Under the pieces are notes generated by a model, which had not been told where the DNA came from, made no database searches, and saw only the letters and a list, made by a program, of their open reading frames with translations. Positions 55,939 through 64,000 of a DNA stretch of 64,000 bases are shown here, in pieces (within the stretch, counting starts at the first letter, position 1; each line of letters starts with the position of its first letter). Source of the stretch: Saccopteryx bilineata (taxonomy: Eukaryota; Chordata; Mammalia; Chiroptera; Emballonuridae); assembly GCF_036850765.1 (NCBI RefSeq), contig NC_089493.1, forward strand, positions 132,252,239 to 132,316,238. Direction: 5' to 3'. The translations under genes were made by a program, and so were the position numbers.

Positions 55939-58490
55939 ATAGGTGTGTATTTTTTGCTATTATTTATATTTATGTTTCTTTTAACATTTCTTGTAACACT
56001 GATTTTTTTGTGATGAACTCCTTCGGCTTTTTTTTTTTTTTTAAGTCTGAAAAACTATTTCTCCTTCAATTTTACAGGGTAGTGTTCTTGGGTAGAGGAA
56101 TTGTGGTTATGGGTCTTTGTTTTTCACCACTTTGAGATTTTTATGCCAATTTCTTCTTGCCTGCCAAGATTCTGTTTAGAAAGCAAATGACAGTCATATG
56201 GGAGCTGCCTTGTAGGAACTTCTCTTGCTGCTTTTAAGAGTCTCTCTTTGTCTTTAATTTGCCATTTTAATTATAATGTGTTATAGTGTGGGCCTCTGTG
56301 TGTTCATCTTCTTTAGGACTCTTTGTGCTTTTGGACTTATGTGTCTTTTTTCTCACCAGGTTATAGAAGTATTTTTTTTGTCATTATTTCTTCAAATAAG
56401 TTATCAGCCCCTTGCATTCTCTCTTCTCCTTCCAATACCCCTACAATACAGTTGTGGTTATCCATGTTGTTGTCCCGGAGCTGCCTTAGACTATCCTCAG
56501 TTTTTTGGAATCTTTTTTCTTTTTTTTTTTTTGCTGTCCTGAGTGGGTGGGTTTTTCTGCTACCTTTTCTTCCAAATCACTGATTTGATCCTCTGTTTCA
56601 TATAATTTGCTATTGATTCCTTCTAGTGCATTTTTTAATTTCAGATACTGTATTCTTCATTTCTGACTGGTTCTTTGTTATGGTTTTATCTCATTTTTTG
56701 AAGCCCTCAAGTTCTTCCATCTTGAGCATCTTTATAACGATTGAACTCTGTATCTAGTAGATTGCTTGCTTCCATTTTATTTCATTATTTTTTCCTGGAT
56801 ATTTTTTTTTGTTCCTTTACTTGAGGCATGCCTCTTTGTCTCTCCATTTTTGTTGTCTCTATATTTGTTTCTGTGTATTAGGTAGATCTGCTATATCTCC
56901 CAGTCTTGGTTGTGTGACCTTATGTTGTAGGTGTCCTGTGGGGCTCAGTGGCTCACTCTCCCTGATCACTTGAGCTGAGTGCCCCAGGAGTGTCACTTGT
57001 ACGGTTGTGGGAGTGCTCCTGTTGTAGTTGAGTCTTGGTTGCTGTTGGCACATCAGTGGGTGTGGTTGACCCTCAGGCTGATGTGCTATGAAGATAGACC
57101 CCAACCACACTCCATGAACTGCTGTGCAGCAGCTGACTCCAGAAGTTGGAAATTTCCCCCAAAGGGTCTGGTGACTGCTGCTGATATGGCCCTTTGAGTG
57201 TGCTACTTGTGGAGCTAATCAGGTCATGCTCTGATGTGTTCTGAAGCCATCCACCAGACACCTTGGTTCTGGAGCCTCTTGGGAGGGCCTGCAGCACAGG
57301 TCAGTATCAGAAGCTGCCTGTGACTGGCCCTGGGTTACGTGTTAAGAGATATAAAGAAATTCATGGATTGTATATACCTGTGCTGGGCCGGAGTGTGCAT
57401 GGGAGGGGCCACACTGCATACCAAGGCTGACTGCCACCAGTTACTGGGCTGAGCACAGGTCAACAAGGGCCCAGGGCACCCTGAGACCTGCCCCTACCGG
57501 CCAGTTGGCTCAGCCACTGAAAGAGCCTCAGGCGGTATATGAAGCAGGTTCTCAGTGAGTCACCAAGTGAGGCAAGTTATGTTCACCAGGTTAATACAGA
57601 TTCAAACTTGGTTTCAGTCCTGGGTCTGATACAAGCAAAAGTATCAGGGTACACCAAGACCAGCCACCACCTGTTTGGGGCCTGTGGTTTCTTGTGGTGG
57701 GGCAGGGTCTCTGGGAGTCGTCAGGGTTGAACCAGTAGAGTTCATCAGGCTAAAACCATTTATAATGTAGTCGTGTGGAGGGAAGGCTCTAGACTAGAAT
57801 GGTGGTACCTGTTGGGTGTGCAGAAAGACCTCCATTGCCTTAAAGCCAAACGACTCAGACTCCTTCTCTGGCATTTCCTGAGCTTGCCTGGAATTCATTG
57901 AGAGTTTTTTTAAGAAAGATAACAAAGTGGGTCCAGGCTGGCCACCACCAGCAGATCCCATAGCCACGGTGAGTTTACAGTGTGAGCCTCATGAAGTTGG
58001 CAGGGTGGATGGGACAGCTCCCCAAGCTAATGTCTTGGTGGCTTAACACAAGAATGGTGGCCCCCATCAGCTGTTCAGTGAAAAAAAACTTTTCCTAAAG
58101 CCACACAACTCAGTCTCTCCCTGGGTATCTCTGGCTCTCCTAAGCTTGCCCAGAACTCTTGAGAGCTTTCTAAAGAGGACTGCAATGTGAGCCCCAGCTG
58201 GCTGCTGCCTACAGAACCTGAGTGCTAGCTTGGCAGCACAGGGTCCCTGTCTGCCTCCCTTTCTTTAACTTTGGCCCATGGACAATACCCTTCCCAATTG
58301 TGCTCCTATCACATGCATACCACTGGGTGGATACCTGCCCCACCTTGGCCTTGGGGCTCTCCTGGGCCTGCTTCTCAGAATCACACCTCCTACTTACACT
58401 TTGCTCTACCTCTCAGAATTTATTCTATTTTTTTCCCTGCAAATTGTATTTGTAATTCTATTTCTGCCCCAATCCCCACCTCCTCTAAAA
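55939..58490 (-). mobile_element. L1 5' part, minus strand, with tandem 5' UTR-like repeats
   Basis: Continues the L1 beyond the SINE. The first part (to about 56880) resembles L1 ORF1-side sequence in reverse (TCATTATTTCTTCAAATAAG). The rest is GC-richer and repetitive: phrases beginning AGAATGGTGG recur at 57796 and 58051, and GGCTGGCCACCACC-like phrases recur near 57660, 57940 and 58195. Assigning this part to the L1 5' UTR is an inference from its position. Confidence 0.5.
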
Positions 58491-58501
58491 TGCCTTTTCT
58501 T

Positions 58502-58682
58502 TTCTTTTTTTAATTTTTAAAATTTATTTACTTATTTTAGTGAGAAAGGCAGGGGGAGAGAGAGAGAGAGAAAGACAATAACGTCAATCTGTTCCTGTAT
58601 GTGCTCTGACTGAGGGATCAGACTGGCAACCTCTGCACTTCAGAATGATGCTCTTAACCTACTGAACTATCTGGCCAGGACT
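58502..58682 (-). mobile_element. bat SINE (VES-like, diverged)
   Basis: Reverse-strand copy: a T-rich start, AAATTTATTTACTTATTTTA, a GA-rich stretch, and the end ACTGAACTATCTGGCCAGG. Duplications TAAAATGCCTTTTCTT (58486-58501) and GAAATGCCTTTTCTT (58683-58697) flank it. Confidence 0.88.
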
Positions 58683-58697
58683 GAAATGCCTTTTCTT

Positions 58698-60829
58698 GAC
58701 TTTTCAGCCTGGCTCCAACACCTCATTCCCATTTTACTATAGATTACCTCGTCTTATAGGAACTCCAATGTGTCTGTTTCTCTGTTTTCTTTTTCTTTCC
58801 CTATTCCTTTGTTTTGCCTTAGAAGTATTATCCATGTCATGGGTTATTAAGAGGTAGAGCATCTCTTCCACAAAGGAATTTTGCTTCTGGTTTTGGGAGG
58901 GTCATTATGCTGAGATGGTGTTGAATGTGTCTAAATACTTGAAAGGAGTGATTGTTTTTGGTGGGTGCATGTGCACTGTCTTCCCATCAGATTAGCAGGA
59001 GATGAGTGACCTTCTCTATTCATTCCTTCAATTATTAAACACTCTCTGCAGCCTCCTGTCTGTCATCCCTGGGCTGGGCACATTATTCCTGCCCTCAAGG
59101 ATTGCTCAGTGTGCTGTGAAGGACAAGTCATGAGCAAGGATAATTTGAGACCACAGATTGTATTTGTGATGAAACTACCACTTTTAGTAATTGTTGAGAA
59201 CTTCTGAACATCTATTATGCATTAGACATTGCACTGGTACTTCACTATGTTGCCACATTTAATTTCCACAACCACCTTGAAGGTCACATAGTGTTCACCT
59301 CACGTTACAGATGAGAGAACAGAGGTCTGGGGATGCTGGGTAACTTGCACAGGGTAGCAAAGTAGATACAGAGCCAGGGTTTGGTTCCAAGATAGTCTGG
59401 CCACAAGGTGGCAGAGGCTGGGTTGTTAAACAGAGCCAGGTTCAGAGGATGGAAAAGAGCACCATGGGCTGGCATGGGGTGAGGGGTGGTAAACAATGCT
59501 TGCCTGTGTGTCTGCACACACACACACATATATACATGTACACAGCAGAGCTAGCAGGGACAGTAGGTCTTATGGGAATACATGAGCTGTCCTAGTCTTT
59601 TCAGTGCAGTAGCATCTTCATATGTCTGGTGCCTTACTAACACCTGAATCACCTCTGATAAGAGTTTCTATCCCAGAAGGAGCCACACTGTTCAATCAAC
59701 AAACAATTACTGAAGTCCTCTCATGAATGGGGTATTGGATAGGGACATGCATAATGAATAGTCCAGTCTCTAAAGGAGCTCATACTGCAGACTATCACAT
59801 GCCAAATGGGGCCAGTGGTTTGATATAAGAATGAGGTGAGGGAGGAGGAGGCTGTGGGAACCCAGGGAAGAGAATTTACTCCAGCTCCAGGGAGTAGATC
59901 AGGAGGGCTTCCTGGAGATGATGCCTGAGATGGATCTTGAAGGATGAACAGATCTTCAAGGTAATAGAGGGTGAAAGAGCATTCCAGGCAAGTGTGTAGT
60001 ATGTTCCAATTCAGGGAGGGGACAAGAGGCAGGGCAGTTTTAGAGAAATGAACATAGAGTATGGCCAGAGCCTCAGTCAGGGGCTTGGTTACAAAGGGTT
60101 CTTCAGCCAAGCTGGGAGTTTGGTCTCTATTCAGTAGACAATGATAATTACTAAAATCCTTCGAGTGAGGGTAAGGCATGGTCATACTTTCAATTCAGAA
60201 AGACCATTCTAAGACGCATCTTGTTCTAAATGATGTGTGGGAAACAGCCCCTGTTATAGCTCTCTGCACTTCTCACACACACAAAAGAAAACACACACAC
60301 AAAAATGAAAAACAATTTTAAAAATCAATTGATTGACAGACAATTACTGGAATATGAAAGGCAAAACAAGTTGCTTGCCTGTGTGCTTCAACTAGGAAAC
60401 AAAACAATACTCACATAAATGAAAATAGAAATACATTTAATTCTGCTGTTTAGATACCCAAAATATCTAACTAGAAAATGTGCAGCTGCCACTGGGTTGT
60501 AATTAGCATGCTTTCTGAGGTAGCTAGCACAGTGTTCTCAAATTCCTATCCTTCTATCAGCTATCTTTCTGCAACTAAATGAGGTTATAGTCCTGAAATA
60601 ACAAAGGAAGAAAAGTAGGGGTGCCTGGGATTGGCACTTTGCATCCTGAAAGGTGAAGAGTGTCAAGGTGAAGCACTGAGGTTGTCACAAAGATAGAACA
60701 GGAGACCTGGTAGCGATGCATAATGAGGGCATGGTTTTTCACATACCCCGTTGATCAGAGTGGAAAATACCGGGGGATAGGAACAGAAGAGGACCCCCAC
60801 CTCTCAATGGAGCAAGAAGCTAGAAAAGG
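58698..60829. other. Intergenic sequence with old repeats
   Basis: Contains a MIR-like piece at 59215-59385 and an old-repeat-like piece at about 59880-60190 (AGAGCATTCCAGGCAAGTG). A (CA)n run lies at about 59514-59527. No exon recognised. Confidence 0.45.
59215..59385 (-). repeat. MIR fragment
   Basis: Phrases ACGTTACAGATGAGAGAAC and GGTAACTTGCACAGGGTAGC match the MIR core and 3' half in reverse. Confidence 0.65.
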
Positions 60830-61605
60830 AACACAACATTAAGCTCAAGTACAGTAGAGGAATGAACATAATAAAGATGAGCCCCAAAAGAAATGAAACA
60901 GGAAAACAAAAAATAGAGGAAAACAAGATATTAAATTTAGCAATGTTGCTGGATACACTGCCTATATCCCAAATCAACAGCATTTCTACTAATCTGCTAC
61001 AAACAATTAGAAAAAAAAAAATGAGACTAAAAAACTAACACTAAAAAAGCAATAAATATCAAGGAACAAATCTGATGGAAGGTATATACGGCTGCACATT
61101 ACATTATTGAGAGAAATTAAAGAAGACCCGAACAAAGGGAAGGAGAAGATAACATGTTCATGGGCTGAAAGACTCAGGAACAGCGGCACTACTCTAAATA
61201 GCCCCAAAACAAAAACAACGTACATGTTCTTCAATGATAGAATGCATAAAGTCATTGAGATATAATCACACAATTGAATATATTTAGCAATGAGAATAAA
61301 TAAACTGTTATGTGCAACAACATGGATGAAGTGCATAAACATGATATGGAGTGAAAGAAGCTAAACACAGACACATACATAATGTATGATTTCATTTATC
61401 AAAAGTTCAAAAATAGGCACAACTAATCCATGGTGTTAAAATTCAGGATAGAGGTTGTCTTGGTGGGGTAATCTCAGAGAGACTGTTAGAGAAGATTTTG
61501 TGTGGTGGTTTCTCAAGTGTGTTCACTTTATAACAGTCAAGCTGTGCTCTTAGGGTTGTGCACTTTTCTGAATGTATGTTTTAGCTCAGTAAAAAAAAAA
61601 TTAAT
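60830..61605 (+). mobile_element. L1 3' portion, plus strand
   Basis: ORF2-like text (AAATATCAAGGAACAAATCT, GAGATAACATGTTCATGG-like) followed by a 3' UTR-like part with CAACATGGATGAAG. It ends in an A-run at about 61591-61601. Old and full of stops. Confidence 0.6.
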
Positions 61606-61897
61606 AGGACAGGAATAATTTAGGAACCAGGAAATTGTGATATAAAGTACTTGTACAGTTCCTCAAACTCAGTGACCTGGTTGAATTCTGTGTTATGTGT
61701 GAATCCCATGACTTAGCAGCAGAGCTGAGCACTTTAGGTTTGTTCACTGATTTAATTCTCTCTGACTAAATGGTGCTCAGTGAAATGGGTTATCACCCAC
61801 CGCACCCGTATTTGAAGATAGTTGCAAAACTATGAAGAAAAGTATTAATAAATATCAATTCCTCAATTTACAGATGGTAAAATAGGCCCCGAGAATT

Positions 61898-62190
61898 AAT
61901 TAATTAATTAATTAATTTATTTATTTTTACAGAGACAGGGAGAGAGTCAGAGAGAGGGACGGAGAGGGATGAGAAGCATCAATCATTAGTTTTCGTTGCA
62001 CATTGCAACACCTTAATTGTTCATTGATTGCTTTCTCATATGTGCCTGGACTGCAGGCCTTCAGCAGACCGAGTAACCTCTTGCTCGAGCCAGTGAACTT
62101 GGGCTCAAACTGGCGACCTCGGGGTCTCGAACCTGGGTCTTCCGCATTCCAGTCCGACGCTCTATCCACTGCGCCACCGCTCGGTCAGGC
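61898..62190 (-). mobile_element. bat SINE, family B
   Basis: Reverse-strand copy beginning with (TTAA)n/TTTA repeats (the tail side) and ending GCGCCACCGCTCGGTCAGGC. 15-bp duplications TAGGCCCCGAGAATT (61883-61897) and TAGGCCCAGAGAATT (62191-62205) differ at one base. Confidence 0.92.
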
Positions 62191-62458
62191 TAGGCCCAGA
62201 GAATTTAAAACAACTTCTCTAAGGTCACAAAACAACTAAGGGGTAAGAACAAAGAGTTGAATCTCAGCAGTTTCGTCCCAGGACTCATGTTCTTTTCCAC
62301 TCCACTGATCCAGCTGGTCACCTGGTCCTCTTCTGTTTCACTCTTTCCCTAGTTCTGGGGAAAATGTTTCTCAAGCTACATAATTCATTCCATCATGCAT
62401 GTGGTATTTTCATCAGGTTTGATGACACTAAAAACAACAATGATTTCTATTGTGTTTC

Positions 62459-63160
62459 TTTTTTTTCTTCCTTAAGTGAGAAGTAGGGAGCCAGAGAGAC
62501 AGACTCCCATTATACCCTGACCAGGATCGACCCAGCAAGCTCCCTATATCAGTGGTCCCCAACCCTTTTTGGGCCACAGACCGGTTTAATGTCAGAAAAT
62601 ATTTTCACAGACCGGCCTTTAGGGTGGGACGGATAAATGTATCACATGACCGAGACAAGCGTCAAGAGTGAGTCTTAGATGGATGTAACAGAGGGAATCT
62701 GGTCATTTTTAAAAAAGAAAACATTGTTCAGACTTAAATATAAATAAAATGGAAATAATGTAAGTTATTTATTCTTTCTCTGCGGACCGGTACCAAATGG
62801 CCCATAGACCGGTACCGGTCCACAGCCCGGGGGTTGGGGACCACTGCCCTATGTGGTGATGCTCTGCCCACCTGGGATCGTTGTTCTATTGCTTGGCAAC
62901 TGAGCTACTTTAGTGCCTGAGGTGAGACCATGGAGCCATCCTCAGTGCCTGGGGCAACTTGTTCCGAAAGAGCCATGGCAGCAGGAGGGGAAGAGAAAAA
63001 GAAAGAGAAAAAGAAAGAGAAAAAGAGAGAGAGAAAGAGAGAGAGGAGGAGGGGTAGAGAAGCAGATAATCGCTTCTCCTACGTGCCCTGACCAGGAATT
63101 GAACCTGGGACATCTGCACTCCAGGCCGACACTCTACTACTGAGCCAACCGGCCAGGGCC
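62459..63160 (-). mobile_element. bat SINE, family A variant, split by a hAT MITE
   Basis: Reverse-strand SINE whose body is interrupted at 62550-62846. It ends GAGCCAACCGGCCAGGGCC. A purine GAAAAA/GAAAGA array lies at about 62990-63045. Duplications TCTATTGTGTTTC (62446-62458) and TCTCTTGTGTTTC (63161-63173) differ at one base. Confidence 0.9.
62550..62846. mobile_element. hAT-type MITE nested in a SINE
   Basis: 297 bp with termini CAGTGGTCCCCAACCC and GGTTGGGGACCACTG. It is flanked by CCCTATAT (62542-62549) and CCCTATGT (62847-62854), an 8-bp duplication with one mismatch. It is the same family as 2364-2658, in inverted orientation. Confidence 0.9.
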
Positions 63161-63345
63161 TCTCTTGTGTTTCAGCACTTGCTAACAATGGACGAACTTG
63201 TTAAGAGTTTTTAACACTGTGCCAGGAATGTTGCTGAACAGTAGAAGCAGAGTTGTGAAGGGCAATGTAAGACTTTTCACTGCCAAAAACTTGCACAATG
63301 ATTTTCTGCATTTTTAGAGCTCTGAATTCATTAAGACTTTAAAAT

Positions 63346-64000
63346 TTTATTTATTTATCTATTTACTTATTTATTTGATCTAATTGCTGTGGCTAGGATT
63401 TTCAATACTATGTTGAATAACAGTGATGAGAGTGGGCATCCTTTTCTTATTTCTGATCTTACAGGAACAGTTTTCAGCTTTATAACATTGACCATGATGT
63501 TAGGTGTGGGTTTGTCATATACAGATTTTGTCAAGTTGAGGTAAGTTTTTCTATACCTACTTTGTGGAGAGTTTTTCTATCATAAATGGATCTTGAAGTT
63601 TGCCAAACATTTTTTTCTGCACCTTTTGAGAAAATTACATGATTTATTATTGGTTTTGTTGATATGATGAGTCACATTACTTGTTTTGTGTATATTGAAC
63701 AAAGCTTGAATTTCTGGTATAAATCCCACTTGATTATGGTGTATAATCCTTTTAAAATACTGTTGAAATCAGTTTTCTAGTTTTTTGGGTTTTTTTTTTT
63801 TGAGAATTTTGGCATTTATGTTCATCAGGGATACTGGTTGGTAACCCCCCCCCCCTTTTTTTTGGTAGTATTTTTGTCTGGTTTTGGTGTCAGGGTGATG
63901 CTGACCTCTTAGAATGAGTTTGGAAGGCTTTCCTCCTCTTCAATATTTTGGAATAGTTTGAGAAAAGTAAGTACTAATCCTTATTTATTTATTTATGTAT
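63346..64000 (-). mobile_element. L1 ORF2 fragment, minus strand, running off the window
   Basis: After a TTTA repeat (63346-63375) comes reverse-complement L1 RT-domain text: TTGCTGTGGCTAGGATTTTC, ATGTTGAATAACAGTGATGA, and GGGTTTGTCATATACAG. It continues to the window edge. A C-run followed by a T-run interrupts it near 63845-63862. Confidence 0.8.

Noticed and set aside
57495..57540. SINE-head-like phrase CCGGCCAGTTGGCTCAGCC
   Set aside because: No B-box, body or tail follows; it appears to be part of the repetitive L1-side sequence.

Overview
The window is mammalian nuclear DNA, most probably from a bat. Three tRNA-derived SINE families dominate the repeats, with copies ending in forms of GGCCAGGGC or beginning GCCTGACC. 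From memory these look like bat SINEs, best matching Yinpterochiroptera (horseshoe-bat-like) genomes. That placement is an inference and was not searched.

Only one protein-coding gene is supported. Its last two visible coding exons (1-174 and 15717-16907, + strand) are separated by a 15.5-kb intron. They encode the C-terminal 454 residues of PEAK1, a pseudokinase scaffold: the lysine of an AVK motif at the exon junction, an HCD loop, NFS in place of DFG, an APE motif, and a C-terminal helical region ending LQHR. The exons join in phase 0. A repeat-poor stretch of about 5.2 kb follows the stop codon and ends near an AATAAA at 22100, which I read as the 3' UTR.

The intron (175-15716) holds SINEs, MIR pieces, L1 fragments, a hAT-type MITE with exact 8-bp target duplications (2364-2658), and an old LTR-like element bounded by direct repeats (5188-7437).

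The region from 22.1 kb to the end appears intergenic. Its main feature is a family of endogenous retroviruses, probably class III/ERV-L-like, with 5-bp target duplications. A degraded provirus at 28284-35639 has both LTRs, a primer-binding region, gag, pro, RT, RNase H and integrase remnants, and a polypurine tract. Three solo LTRs of the same family have since inserted into it, and one of those carries a SINE. Further solo LTRs lie at 26576, 27756 (minus) and 50585, and a truncated second provirus starts at 51595. A different, older class III pol remnant probably lies at about 47930-50140.

The remainder is L1 fragments (46.5-47.5, 54.2-58.5, 60.8-61.6 and 63.3-64.0 kb), SINEs, a second hAT MITE nested in a SINE (62550-62846), and unique sequence at 22-26, 39-40 and 41-45 kb in which I recognise no exon. 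No bacterial-type operons, CRISPR arrays or novel protein-coding system are seen. The most notable structures are the nested-LTR provirus with an uninterrupted integrase core, the variable coiled-coil repeat number in its gag, and the glutamate-tract insertion in PEAK1.
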